Origin: Mesotaenium endlicherianum
Lineage: Eukaryota > Streptophyta > Zygnematophyceae > Zygnematales > Mesotaeniaceae
NCBI GenBank assembly: GCA_009602735.1
Contig: WELA01011855.1
Coordinates: 366,254 to 430,253 of the forward strand
Length of the DNA stretch: 64,000 nt
Direction: 5' to 3'
The notes under the pieces were generated by a model, which saw only the letters and a program-made list of their open reading frames with translations, was not told where the DNA came from and did not search any database. Shown one piece after another: positions 1-10,474 of this stretch (its first letter is position 1; each line of letters begins with the position of its first letter). A program made the translations under genes and the position numbers.

Positions 1-247
1 TTCAATTTTTCAGTTTTTCAATTTTTCAAAGGTGCATTTTGATTGGCCACTGATTTCGTCATTTGCTCTAACTCCGCTTGCACGCGGAGAATCAGACGGA
101 GAATCTGTATTTTGAGCCGAAAAGTGGCGGAGTGAGGCCGAGGAATGCCTTTCTCCGCCTCCAACCCTCCGCTCAAATGTGGCGGAGAAATGGTCTTCTC
201 CACCTTGAACTAGACTTAACAAAAATGAGTTTTTGCACTACACCCGT
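1..247. other. Unassigned left flank
   Basis: No gene is recognised here. The first 30 bases are three near-copies of a 10-mer (ttcaattttt/ttcagttttt). Bases 70-210 are rich in CGGAG/CTCCG words that could pair locally. Similarity to the gypsy element at the right end of the window begins only near base 248, so the LTR and most of gag expected upstream of G1 are missing or replaced by this sequence. Confidence 0.4.
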
Positions 248-253
248 CTTAGA

Positions 254-845
254 GTGGAGAGAAAGGACCAGCCTTTAGAAGACAGCAAGAGTCAGTAATC
301 CAGTCTACTGACTGTGAGGATGCTAGAGATAGTGAGTCGTTACTAGCTGCCTTCGTAGCAGGTATTATGGGTCCTGCTGAACTGGATTCACTATGCATGC
401 CTGACAAACAGATAAAGGAGACCATTAGCAATATAGATCCCCAGAGAGTGCACACTCTGGATGGTCTTGTTCCACCTGATGCATGTCTAACATTTCTTTG
501 CTAAGTCAGAAGAACAATGCAAAAGTCAGGAAAAGTCAGTCCCACCTATTTTACTGCATTGTATGATTGCAGGTAAGAAGGTGAGGGCATTTGTTGACGG
601 AGGGGCGTCACATACTTTTATCCTTAAGGACTTAGTTAAGCGGCTAAGGCTGCCTACTGTCAACCAAGAGAATATACAAAAATCCCTTGGAGATGCCTCA
701 AGTATCCCGGGAGGAGTTATAAGCAAGCCTATTGAGGTCCAGTTAGGTTCTAGCATTGCAATTCTAATTGAAACGCTTACAATTTGAGGTACTTAACACT
801 GGCTTATATGATCTCGTGCTAGGAAAGTCTTGGCTTAACAGACAT
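254..845 (+). pseudogene. G1 gag end and aspartic protease remnant
   Basis: Bases 254-300 match the gag end of E5, including the region of its frameshift signal, but the slippery heptamer has become TTTAGAA. The readable protease at 563-787 has the active-site motif VDGGASHTF (DGGAS in place of the usual DSGA/DTGA) followed by KDLVKRLRLPT. The end of the domain, YDLVLGKSWLNRHQ, is found after a frame change near 787. This retropepsin would cut the Gag-Pol polyprotein. The stretch 254-560 holds several stops, so this copy is not functional. Confidence 0.75.
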
Positions 846-1157
846 CAAGCTGAAGTGTGTTGAAGCAGAGGTACAAAAAAGTGAAAGGAGCCAGTGATGG
901 GCAGACTAACCACCAGTGCTCTTCTTCTTGTCTTGTATGGATGGCAAATGAAGGAAAAGAAGAGGCTTCCAGGAGGATGCAAATTGCTGAATGCAATGGC
1001 GTTCATTGAAAGCTGGAACCAGAAGGGAAGATATAATGTTCTGTTTGCTGCTAAAAGAGGTACCTTCTCAACTTGAAGAGGTGGTTGAGAAAAAGGTGAG
1101 CCCACCGGAGCACCCTACTGCTGCAAAATTTTTCCTCAGCATACTGATATTTTTAAT

Positions 1158-1990
1158 ATGCCTCCAGGACTGCTCGCTAAGAGGAAAGTAGATCATAAAA
1201 TTGATTTATTACCTGGGAGTCAGCCAGCTTGGCAACCCACCTATGGCTTGTCTTATATGGAGAGCGAAGAGTTGGAAACACACATTGCAGAGTTGGAGGA
1301 AAATGGTGATATTTTCCCCAGTGAATCATCTTATGGTGCACCCATCCTATTTGTTAAGAAGGAGGATGGTAGTATGTGATTGTGTGTGGATTACATAGCT
1401 CTGAACAAAATTACAGTAAAGAACAAGTATCCTTTACCCAGAATCAAGGACTTGCTTGATACCCTGTCTGGTGCTAAAGTATTCAGTGAGATAGATCTCA
1501 AGGGTGGTTATCATCAAATCAGAATTGCTGAGGGAGATGAACACAAAATTGCCTTCTGCACACGTTATGGACACTATGAGTTTAATGTGATGCCACTTGG
1601 ACTGACTAATGCTCCTGCAACCTTCATGGGTGCTGTGAATGACATTTTCAGGCCTTGCTTGGATAAGGTTGTGCAAGTCTTCTTGGATGATATTTTAATT
1701 TTCTCTAAAAATGAAGCTCAGCATGCTGAGCACTAAAAGACAGTCATGGACAGTCTAAGAAGGCATCAGTTATATGCCTAAATGAGCAAGTGTGATTTTC
1801 TTCAAGGAAAGTATTGAATTCTTGGGCCACGTTGTCAGTAAAGAAGGCATCAGTGTGGACTCTAAGAAAGTCCAGACCATACGGGACTGGCCAGTACCAC
1901 AGTCTGTCTTGGAAGTTAGATCCTTCCTTGAGTTGGCTAACTACTACAAGAGATTCATTGAGAATTATTCTATAAAGGCCAGTAAATTGA
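1158..1990 (+). pseudogene. G1 reverse transcriptase remnant
   Basis: A Ty3-type RT. The N-terminal part ends with GAPILFVKKEDGSM and then a TGA at 1377-1379, in phase with the following [20 protein letters not shown]. The expected codon there is Arg, so this is a CGA-to-TGA type change. The catalytic FLDD box is at about 1682 ([11 protein letters not shown]). A further in-frame stop at 1735 and a frameshift near 1790 separate the thumb ([11 protein letters not shown]). It would have copied element RNA into cDNA. It is inactive as found. Confidence 0.85.
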
Positions 1991-2394
1991 CTGACCTTAA
2001 GAAGGACATAGGGTATGTGTGGGGGGGAGAGCAGCAAGCTGCCTTTCAGACCCTTAAAGATACCCTCTGTTTTGCCCCAGTCATAGCTGTGTATGACCCC
2101 AGCAAACCTTTGCTGGTGGTTACTGATGCTTCTAACTTTGCCATGGGTGCTATTTTGTTGCAGCCTGCTGACAAAACCACACAGGATGGTAAGGTAAAGC
2201 AGGAGTGGCACCCTGTGCTGTATGAGTCTATGAAATTCAACCCAGCTGAAATTAACTATTCTGTGCATGATAAAGAGCTGTTGGCTATCATTCATGTGCT
2301 CAAACAATGGAGAGCATACTTACATGGTAAAGCTTTTAAGGTGATTACAGATCATCTAGCTCTGACTCACTTTCAGAAGAAGTCCAAGCTGTCG

Positions 2395-2399
2395 AGAAG
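2395..2399. repeat. 5-bp target duplication AGAAG, left copy
   Basis: AGAAG directly precedes the solo LTR-A and is repeated at 3336-3340 directly after it. Removing LTR plus one copy restores the RNase H reading of E5 at 63697. Confidence 0.9.
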
Positions 2400-3335
2400 T
2401 GTTACGTTTCTGCTTTTCGAGAGGATCTTTCCTCGGTATTCAAGGAATTCAAGTGGAAGGAAAATCTGTATAATTGTGCAAATCGACGAATACTCGAAAG
2501 AGCGAAAATGTAAACTAACGTAGAATGTGTGCTTGTGAGAGTTGCACTCACAATGACTCTACAGGTATTTATACCTGCACAACATGAGGCACTGGAGTGC
2601 TTCGAGTCACCACCTAGGGCACTGGTTCATGTTCAACGAAAACGGTCGAAGGGACGTGTCCCATTCGACCGAATGCTCGAAACGCGCCGTTTGGCGGTTT
2701 GGAGACTTTTCAATGGTTTTCAGAAAACCGGTTCGCGCCAAACGGGCGTTTTTGCGTTCTCGCGACTTTTCGAAAAGTCGCGACTGTTCGCGGAGTCGCG
2801 TTCAAATAATTACGTCATGAACCAGGCGTTACGAATAACTACTTGGCCAATTGGTTTAGGTGTGAACGTTTCAAACGACAAGTCGTGGGTTCGAATCTGC
2901 GTCGATGCAAAGCGACTTTGCATATTTCGTTTCGTTTGTCTTTACGACAATTTGTTCGTATCTTGATACGACGGTCTGTTCGTATTAACGACTGGTCGTA
3001 AATTTGAAATCTGTGATTGTGCATTGTCGAAATAATGACAATCAAATCAACTTAATCAATCAATGATTTAATAAGTTATCATCTCACAATTAATCAAAGT
3101 AACTTTATGAATAATTATGTCATACTTTTGCGAAGTAGTCGAGTTACGTTACGACGCTTTTTGCAATAGTATCTCGGTCGTTTCGCCACTCGACCAGGAA
3201 TTAATCGGCACACACGTGTGGCGAATAATTGAATATGATGCAATCATTTATCAAATAATATGATAAATAGTATAACGTACTTTAGGTAATTGGGAAAACG
3301 TCCCAAATACGCCTAAAATAGCTCGGATCGTTACA
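2400..3335 (-). mobile_element. Solo LTR-A inside the G1 RNase H
   Basis: 936 bp with ends TGTTACG and CGTTACA. On the minus strand it starts TGTAACGATCCGAGC, matching the LTR that follows the polypurine tract at 9471-9485, which fixes its orientation. A perfect 5-bp duplication flanks it (2395-2399, 3336-3340), so a full element inserted here and later collapsed by LTR-LTR recombination. It contains a perfect 22-bp palindrome at 2761-2782 and a tRNA-like A-box/B-box pair on the plus strand (2844-2898). Confidence 0.93.
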
Positions 3336-3340
3336 AGAAG
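3336..3340. repeat. 5-bp target duplication AGAAG, right copy
   Basis: Right-hand copy of the AGAAG duplication bounding the solo LTR-A. Confidence 0.9.
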
Positions 3341-3529
3341 GGAGACCCGCTAGAGCCAGATGCTGGAGCAGTTCCAAGTCCGGACTGACTACAAACCAGG
3401 GAAGTTGAATCCTGCTGATGCACTCTCTAGAAGACCTGACTTGCAAGAAAGGAACTTTAGTCAGCAAAGGGAGGGGTCCGGGTAACTGAAACCACTTCAG
3501 GCAGGCTGGAGCTGGTCATTCCTAACAAC

Positions 3530-4811
3530 TTGGAAATAAGGTCACTCTTAATGAGTCAAGCACATGACAATTTACTGGATGGGCATTTGGGGCAGGCCAA
3601 AAATGTTGGCAAACTAGCAGAACATTATCACTGGGAGGGGTTGCCTCGGGAGGTCTTAAAATATGTTAAGTCTTGTGTTCAGTGTCAAAAAAATAAGTCT
3701 AGGCACACACCACCCGGGGGACTATTACAACCACTACCCATCCCAGTTGGATGCTGGGAAACGATATCCATGGACTGGGTGGTGACACTACCAAGAATTG
3801 CCAATGGGCATGATCTTATACCGGTAGTAGTGCATAAACTAACAAAAATGGTCATTTTCATCCCCACCATTGTCAAAGTAACTACACTCAAAACTGCGAG
3901 AGAGCTCTACAACCATGTAGTATGCCAACATGGGCTACCCTCTAAGATTATCTCAGACAGAGGCTCCAAATTTTCCTCTAAGATCTGGAAAGATTTAATG
4001 CAGTTAATGGGAGTCAAACAGCTGCTCAGCACAGCAAACTACCCTCAAACTGATGGGCAGTCTGAAAGAACTAATCGAGTTCTACAAGAGGTGCTGAGAG
4101 CATATATTAACCAAAAACAAGATAATTGGGATGACCTGTTGCATCACATTCACTTTGTGATCAACAGTGCGGTGCACGCGTCAACAGGATAGACTCCTTT
4201 TGAACTCAGTCTGGGTAGAGTCATTAAGTCTCCTTTAGATGTGCTAGGGGAGTCTTTACCTCACCCTGAGGGGATGGACAATTTGGTGTCTCTCCAGTTA
4301 ACGCAGGAGTTTGCTGACACCCTGTCAAAAGTCCAACACAATTTACACAAAGCCCAAGAAAATCAACAAAAATACGCTAATCAACACCGTCGGGAGCTGA
4401 CATTTTCAAAGGGCGATTTGGTCAAATTGCATTCTCAACACCTGCACCTGCCTGGTGTGGTCAAGAAAAGTCTTGGTCCGGTCTGTGTCAGTCCATATTC
4501 GGCGGTGCGCCATGTCGGTCAGAATGCTTACAAACTGAACATGTCAGCGAAATACAAGGGTCACCCAGTCTTTAATGTCTCTTTCCTAAGATTATGCATC
4601 AAGGGTGACATGCTGTTCACAGGTCGGTTACCTATCCAACCGGGACCAGTCCCCGCTGTCCGGGAAGGTGAACGTGAGGAATATGAGGTTGATGAGATTT
4701 TAGACGCTCGCTCTGTTTGTCGATCATCTAAATATGTCATGAAATACTAGTTCGATGTAAGGGCTACGATGCCTCTGGGAACACCTGGAAATTGAAGGAC
4801 CATTAGACCAA
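3530..4811 (+). pseudogene. G1 integrase and start of chromodomain
   Basis: The HHCC zinc domain is at 3551-3690 (AHDNLLDGHLG, then SCVQCQKN). The DDE core has D in SMDWVVTLP, D in ISDRGSKF and E in PQTDGQSERTNR (about 4045-4080). A TAG near 4190 interrupts the STG-TPFEL motif. The C-terminal GPY/F-type module follows (GPVCVSPYSAVRHVGQNAYKL). A chromodomain starts at about 4690 (YEVDEILDARSV) and loses frame near 4750. It is cut by MT-A at 4811 and resumes at 35488. The integrase would insert cDNA, and the chromodomain would steer it to marked chromatin. Confidence 0.82.
4808..4811. repeat. 4-bp target duplication CCAA, left copy of MT-A
   Basis: CCAA precedes the TGTTATG start of MT-A. The same CCAA follows the ACGACA end of MT-A at 35488-35491. 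The two sites are 30.7 kb apart today and still carry matching G1 sequence outwards. Confidence 0.8.
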
Positions 4812-5819
4812 TGTTATGATTTATTGAGTCAAGGTTGTCGCCCAAAACCGAGCTCCACATGTGTGAACCATCAACCTAGGAAGGCCGACTTTGCATAGAC
4901 TTTACGCATCCATACGTTGACCTTTTCTCAATTTCCAAGTCACCAAAGTGTAGCGCAACAAGTCACCTTCCGAATGGCACCGGGTTCGCGTCACTTGGTC
5001 AAGTATCGAGCGAGATATGAGCGATCTAGTCCGCGTCACCTACCGGCCCCTAGCGGATCCTCACCAAAGGGCAATTTGTGTTTCAATGTGCCCAAGGGAC
5101 ACATTCTTGCCTATTTGTGACCCCTAAAACCCCTAGCTTGTGCGCACAAATCCGCAAGCCCCCTAGAGCACACATACCTTGCATTTCCATAGTATAAGTG
5201 CATCATTGAGGCTATAACTAGGTGATTGCATCAACTACGCCTAGAGGAAGCTTCCTCAAGTTTCAGATCTTTGTTTGAGGTGCTATCTAGGTAGAATCAC
5301 CCGAGGTAAGCTCCACCAATGAGAGACACATAGCATATTCTACATGCCTTGCTTTGATTGGATTGAGTTATGCTTAGCCTATAGGAGTGCTAGTACATGC
5401 CTTGTACACATTAGTGGACATAGGAGAGCCTCCTAGAGGGACTAGATGCATTGGACTCGCCGCATACCCCGGCGGATTTCCAGGAGTATAAGTACCAGAG
5501 ATGTCCCTAGAGAGACATCTTCTTAGAAGTCCATTATGCGAGATGTAAGTAACAGAGATTATCAGTAAAGCTTACACTTTTATCTCTTGTGTTTTCAGGA
5601 CCACTTAGTTACTCTCTTGTGAAGAGCAAGCCCTCCTGGCTTCCAGTCACTTGAAGAACTTCACAAGTGGTGAGCAAAGTCACAGCTTAAACCCTTGCAT
5701 GGGACTACTCTTGAAGATCATGATGTGCTTCCAGTGATCTTTTGGGCCATACTTCATTAGTTGTTTTCTTACCAATTTTACAATTTTGAGGTGCCCACTC
5801 TGGAGAGTACACACCCTTA
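4812..5819 (+). repeat. Terminal repeat A1 of MT-A
   Basis: About 1 kb, beginning TGTTATGATTTATTGAG and ending GAGAGTACACACCCTTA. It is about 98% identical by eye over its first 350 bases to A2 of the same element at 34339-35352. Unlike a normal 5' LTR, it is not followed by the B sequence that ends the element at its 3' side. It passes straight into the leader (cttctaaaaagatctc) and the gag ATG at 5869. I cannot see a standard tRNA primer site after it. Confidence 0.85.
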
Positions 5820-5868
5820 CTTCTAAAAAGATCTCTCTTTGCCTTCACGCAATTAGAATCTTCAGCAT

Positions 5869-7062
5869 ATGCCTACCCGTAGTGGGCTTTCTTATCAGCC
5901 TTTCTACAAAGGGGTTAGTGAGGGAGACTCAGACTCAGATCTCAGTACTATCACTGAAACCTCTGAAAGAGATCATCTTGCTCTACAGCAACCTGCAGTA
6001 CTCACTGAGCCATCATCCCAGTGGCCTCACTACGACACCTGGTACCCTATGGCAGGTGATCAAGAGGTCAAGACTGAGAGGTCCGCCTATCGCTTCAGCG
6101 GCAGGCCAGGCACTTGTGACTTGGAAGGTACCATCTCGGAGTTTCAGGCTGACTTCGCGGCGGCAAGGCTCAAGACGCCAGCGCTGACAAAGCGTGACGT
6201 CTTTGACACGCTTATGCGTTACCTCTCTCACGAGGCCCGCGACACCTTCTGTGAGAAGGAAGCCGAGCTTTGAGCCCGCACCGAACTCGTGGGAGACCCG
6301 CCAGTGGCTACTCTTCTAGCCGACCCAATTCAAGCCTTCTGGGACATCCTCAAGAGAGAGTTCCAGACCGCTACTGAAGAGAAGGTGTACGAGCTGCACC
6401 ACTTCGTCCGCCGCAGGAACGAGACCATTCGCATGATGTACCGGCGCTTGACGCACCTACGACAAGACGTGGGCACTGTCACTAATCGAGAGGCGACAGA
6501 GATCTTCTTGCGCGCCGTTGAGCCACGACTGAGGGAGAGGGCTGTTGTCCCCCTCGTCGACCGCCTCGACTCTGAGTACTCTCTGGAGCAGGTCTACCTC
6601 TCCGTTGAGAAGCAGAGCTTGGCCGCCGCACGGAGCAACATCAGCGACCGTGTGGGGCTAGCATCCACGGGCGTGCGACAGGAGGCCTCATTGCTGCCAT
6701 CTTCCTTGATGCGCACGACGCCTCCCCGTCAGCCCCAGCAACAGCAGCAGCAGCCTCAGCGCTCTCAGCTGCCTCAGCAGACACAGCAGCGCACAGCTTC
6801 GCGTGGCCGCACCTCCATGGCCGCCTCAACGAGCGAACCCTGTTGGTCTTGCGGAAAGACGGGCCATTTTTGCCGTGACTGCACGCTTGCGCAGAACGGC
6901 AAGCCCGGTGACTGCACCTACTGTGGCAAGGCCGGCCACCTGCAGGTCGTATGCCTGCAGAAGAAGCGCGACACCGAGAATGGGCGCGCTCGCAACGGCC
7001 CGACGCCCGCCGCAGGACACAAAGACGCGCGCAACCCTTGTACGGGTGGACGCGCCGCGATG
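5869..7062 (+). pseudogene. MT-A Gag with two zinc knuckles
   Basis: Starts MPTRSGLSYQPFYKG, the same start as MT-B gag at 40542. The capsid-like region has FWDILKREFQTATEEKVYEL and ATEIFLRAVEPRLRERA, then a glutamine-rich stretch, then two CX2CX4HX4C knuckles (CWSCGKTGHFCRDC at about 6841 and CTYCGKAGHLQVVC at about 6913). Gag would coat the RNA and form the particle. A TGA at 6271-6273 interrupts the frame, which resumes in phase at 6274. MT-B has a coding triplet there, so this is a disabling change. No stop separates gag from the linker downstream, as expected for one long polyprotein. Confidence 0.85.
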
Positions 7063-9360
7063 ACGGCAGCAGCGGCTACGACAGACGCCGCGCTGACCCC
7101 TGGCGCCGACTACGTCAGCTTCAACGACGTCAGCGACGCTCTCGTGGAGGCCAACGCGGAGATCGCAAGGCTCCGCAATTACCTAGCCGCCGACAGTTAC
7201 GACGCATGCGGAGCCGTCTTCGCACCCGTACCGGCGAGAGAGGCAGCAACCCCGCCAGCATGCCTCGGCACAGCCCCTGTGCGCACACCGGGTGCCAACA
7301 CGTGGCAGCCCCGGACGCTGCCCCGTGATGCAGCTGCATCGCTGCAGCCGGACGCGCGTCCGCACGCCGGCGAAGTACGCGAGACGAGAGCTGAACGCGC
7401 CCGCACAGTTGCCTCTGCCGGCCCTGCACAGGCCCGCGCAGTTGCCCTCGCCAGTCTTGCACGCGTCACGCTGACATCTGTCAGCGGCGACAGCACAGTG
7501 CCTGACAGTCTGCCAGCTGGCAGGCTGCAGGACGGCGCGACCTCGTCAACGCCCACCGCCGATACAGCCGCGGAAGTGCCTGCAAACGCGCCAGCGCCGT
7601 CAGCGCCAGCGCCGGCATTACCGCTGGTCTGCACCGCACGGCTGTCACCAGCCCAGCCGTCCCCAGCTTGCGCGGGGACAGTGGGTGCAACACGGCCGCT
7701 GCGCCAACCGGACAGTGTCGCTGCAACCACCTGCGTCTTGCGCAGATCGACCCCGTGCGCACATCTGCGCACATGCCAGTCCGGCTGCCCCCTGCAGGCC
7801 GTGTCACGCCACAGGTGTCAGCAGGAGCCGCCACCTGTCACGCTTACGGCAGGCGAGGCCGCTCCCGCCAGCCGCCGCACGCTCGCGTCCGCACGCACGT
7901 CTCGTCACCCGCTGCGGTCCACGCTACGCAGCCGGCAATATGACTACGGCCTCGCAATCGCAGCAGCGCTCGTGCCCGGCAGCCGCTCACACGCGTCGCC
8001 ACTTGGCACGCGCACACGGCCCGGTACGGACCGCACAGATCAGGCCCGCGCAACCGCCACCCTCAGTCAGGGGGGGGCATTTCTGACTACGCTGTGCGTC
8101 CGGATTCCCAGACGGGGCAAAGCCGGCACACGCACACAGCCAGGGCCTAAACTCTGGTCGCGCGCAAAACCCCAGCTGTAGCGCGCGTCTCGCTGCCGGG
8201 GTCCCGCCGAACGCACGCGCCGAAGGGGGCGCGCCACGTACTTCATGCCAGGTAGGCAAGTCCGACGCCGGCACTCGCCAGACAAGACGCGCCAGAGCTG
8301 CCAAGATTCCCCAAGGGGCACCACCTGGCGGCCCCCTGACAGCGGCAGCAGCAGCGCACGTCTGCTGCGCACACGTGCCGCCACTTGGCACGCACGCGCA
8401 GCCCGGTCCAGCCAGCACGCATCTGGCGCAGACGGCCGGCACTACCAGCCAAGGACGGGCATCTTTGACTGCGTTGCACGGCGGGATTTCCGGTCTAAGC
8501 GCCGACGGAGCCCGCCAGACACCAGGCAGCCGGGGCTTAAACCCTGGCCGCACACAAAACCCCAGCGCCAGCGCTATCTGCGCTACCGGGGTTCTTGCGT
8601 GCGCGCGTATCGGGACAGTCGCACCGCGAGCGTCGCACGCGGCAGCCGGGGAGGACGCTGCCACCGCATTAGCGACGCGGCAACGTCCCATTAGGAGCGT
8701 TCAGGGGGCGCCACTTGGCAGCCCCTTGGCAGCCGCGCCAGCCACAGCTGTGCCAGCTGCAGCCGCACCGTCCGCGGCAGCAGCTGGGCCAGCAACGCCC
8801 GCGTCACCTGCGCCAGCAGCAGGTGCGCTTGCAGCGAGTGTGTCAGCTGCGACAACAGCAGCCGCACCAGCAGCAGCTGCGCCTGTTGCAGGCGCGACGG
8901 CAGCAGCCGTGCCAGCAACAGCTGCGCCAGCAGCAGCTGTGCCTGTTGCACATGCACCGGCAGCAGCCGCACCTGCCGAAGCCACGTCAGCGGTGCCAGC
9001 AGTATCCACAGCAGCCCCTAATTTGGCTGCGCCAGCAGCGCCTGCTCCAGCTGCTCCAGCAGGGTCTGCAACAGCTCCAGCACCAGCGGCGCCAGCAGCC
9101 GCTGTGTCAGCTGCGGCCACGTCAGCCGCGACGGCAGCAGTCGCGNNNNNNNNNNNNNNNNNNNNNNNNNNCCCAGCGGCGTCAGCAGCTGTGCCAGCAG
9201 CGCCCGCGTCAGCTGCGCCAGCAGCAGTTGCGCTAGCAGCGTCGGTGACAGCTGCGCCGTCAGCCGCTGCGCCAGCCTTGCCGTCAGCTCTCGCGGCGCT
9301 TGCGCTCGCAGATGCGCTCGCCTCCGCCGCATCCGCACCAGGGCCAGCAGCAGCGCCCGC
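7063..9360 (+). pseudogene. MT-A linker polypeptide, Ala/Pro/Arg-rich
   Basis: In frame with gag up to a stop at 8179-8181, then readable in another frame from 8375. It carries a region homologous to MT-B (SFNDVSDALVEANAEI) and a two-copy module marked by GLNPG.TQNP (second copy near 8540). It ends in an alanine-rich tandem repeat with GCN-type codons from about 8740 to 9345 that includes the N run. I recognise no enzyme. It may be a disordered spacer in the polyprotein. The equivalent stretch of MT-B uses different repeats, so the linker evolves fast. Confidence 0.65.
9146..9171. other. Assembly gap (26 N)
   Basis: Run of unknown bases inside the alanine-rich GCN repeat of MT-A. The repeat length here is therefore not reliable. 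Confidence 1.
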
Positions 9361-9485
9361 ATGGTTATTATTCGATGCAATCCTCCTTCGCTCGAACTGT
9401 GTTTCACTCTCGCTACGGGCAAGTATTAACACAGAATACTTAAAAGACGATGCTTAATGCGAACGTTCTTTTAAGGGGGGATGAG
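9361..9485 (+). mobile_element. G3 3' tail with polypurine tract
   Basis: A short stretch after the MT-A break that ends in the purine tract aaggggggatgag (about 9473-9485), directly before LTR-A. That is the standard 3' arrangement of an LTR retrotransposon. It matches nothing in MT-A. It fits as the missing end of G3, whose pol stops at about 26690, since G3 has an LTR-A 5' LTR at 43190-44180. Confidence 0.7.
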
Positions 9486-10474
9486 TGTAACGATCTGAGC
9501 TTTTTTGGCGCATTTAGAACGTTTTTCTAATTACCTAAAAGACGTCATACTTTATTTTGTATAAGATTGCATGTTTAGGGAATTATTTTGACACAAACGT
9601 GTGTCGACTAATTCCTGGTTGATTGGCGAAACGACCCGAATACTATTGCAAAAGGCATCGTAAAGTAATTTGATTACTTTGCAAAAGTGTAGTGTAATTA
9701 ATTACAAAGTAGTTTGATTAATTATGGCGGAATAACTTAATCAATTATGGATTGATCAACTTATTTTGACTGTCACTATCTGGGATATTAACAGTCATTG
9801 TTTTCGGTTAACGACGCGTCGCTAACCCGAAAGAAAACACCAAGTTGTGGCCCAAGGGAGCCACCGGTCGGAATCAAACCCGCGACTTCCCGGTCGTTGC
9901 GTCGCGATTCCGAAAATAGTCATAAAGTCAAACAAAACTTAATATGCAAAATTACTTTGCATTTTGGCAGATTCGAACCCGCGACCTTTCGTTTAAAACG
10001 TTCACACCTAATCGATTGGCCAAAGTAATTACAATAACTACCGGATCATGTCGAATGAATCTGTAGGCAACCGCGCGAACAATCGCGACTTTTCAGAAAG
10101 TCGCGCGAACGCGAAAACGCCCGTCTGGGGTATAACGGTTTTTCGAAAACCGTCGAAAAGTCTCCTAAAGGCCAAACGGCGCGCTAGGAGCATTCGGCCG
10201 AATTGGTTATGTCCTATTCAACCGTTTTTTGTTGAACATGAACCAGTGCCCTAGGTGGTGAGTTGAAGCACTCCAGTGCCTCACGTTGTGCAAGTATATA
10301 TACTTGCAAGAGTCATTGTGAGTGCAACTCTCACAAGCACAAATTCTATTAGTTTTCATTTTCGCTTTCACAAGGATTGTGCATTTTCTCGAAGTTATCG
10401 TTATTTCTTTCTGCTAATATTAAATAATCCTTGAATACCGAGCAAAGATCCTTGTGGAAAGCAAAAACGTTACA
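9486..10474 (+). mobile_element. LTR-A, 3' LTR of G3
   Basis: 989 bp, TGTAACG to CGTTACA, preceded by a polypurine tract. It is about 93% identical by eye over its first half to the 5' LTR of G3 (43190-44180). It is followed at once by a fragment of LTR-C, not by a duplicate of the bases before the other LTR (tcgct here, cttcg after 44180), so no intact target duplication is seen. It contains two tRNA-like B-box motifs in antisense (about 9870-9890 and 9967-9985). Confidence 0.87.

Larger units (their letters stand above)
1990..3475 (+). pseudogene. G1 RNase H, split by a solo LTR
   Basis: The RNase H domain is readable as [17 protein letters not shown], then [19 protein letters not shown], then [11 protein letters not shown], ending at 2394. 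It resumes after the inserted solo LTR at 3341 with the YKPGKLNPADALSRR signature that closes Ty3-type RNase H. Compared with E5, which continues after RRPDLQ for at least another 55 residues, G1 jumps to unrelated residues after about 3465, so a spacer between RNase H and integrase is deleted. Role: removal of template RNA during cDNA synthesis. Confidence 0.8.
248..4811 (+). mobile_element. G1, degenerate Ty3/gypsy chromovirus, 5' block
   Basis: Order of remnants is gag tail, protease, RT, RNase H, integrase, chromodomain, which is the Ty3/gypsy order. The gag-pol junction and protease closely match E5 (from 62979). The body is broken by stops and frameshifts, by a solo LTR-A at 2400-3335, and by MT-A inserted in the chromodomain codons at 4811. 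The element resumes at 35488, where the reading TKAKGALE fits the expected chromodomain end. Its third ORF and LTR-C 3' LTR fragment are now at 10475-12738 on the other strand because of later rearrangement. The 5' LTR and most of gag are absent. Confidence 0.85.
4812..9360 (+). mobile_element. MT-A, methyltransferase retroelement, 5' half
   Basis: Contains the 5' terminal repeat A1, leader, gag with two zinc knuckles, and a long Ala/Pro/Arg-rich linker. It stops abruptly in the alanine-rich linker at about 9360, where the tail of G3 begins. The matching continuation, in the same kind of Ala/Pro-rich linker leading into protease, starts at about 26695. The A1 copy shares variants with the A2 copy at 34339-35352 and not with MT-B, which links the two halves. 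Full length of MT-A is about 13.3 kb. Confidence 0.85.

Noticed and set aside
2844-2900. Functional tRNA gene
   Set aside because: Acceptor and anticodon stems do not pair well enough; only A-box and B-box likeness is supportable, and the module recurs with the LTR.
4800-4835. The chromodomain frame of G1 seems to continue as DQCYDLLS into the next bases
   Set aside because: Those bases are the conserved start of the A repeat (TGTYATGATTTATTGAG) found in other contexts, and a better continuation (TKAKGALE) lies at 35488 after a CCAA duplication.
5000-5130. ORFs repeated in the A repeats (for example 4917-5120 and 34444-34647)
   Set aside because: The same short frame occurs wherever this repeat is conserved and is broken in MT-B; it is a property of the terminal repeat, not a gene.
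7130-8694. Long minus-strand and alternative plus frames across the MT linker
   Set aside because: GC-rich, repeat-rich DNA gives shadow frames with Arg/Ala-rich nonsense; the gag-phase frame is supported by homology to MT-B.
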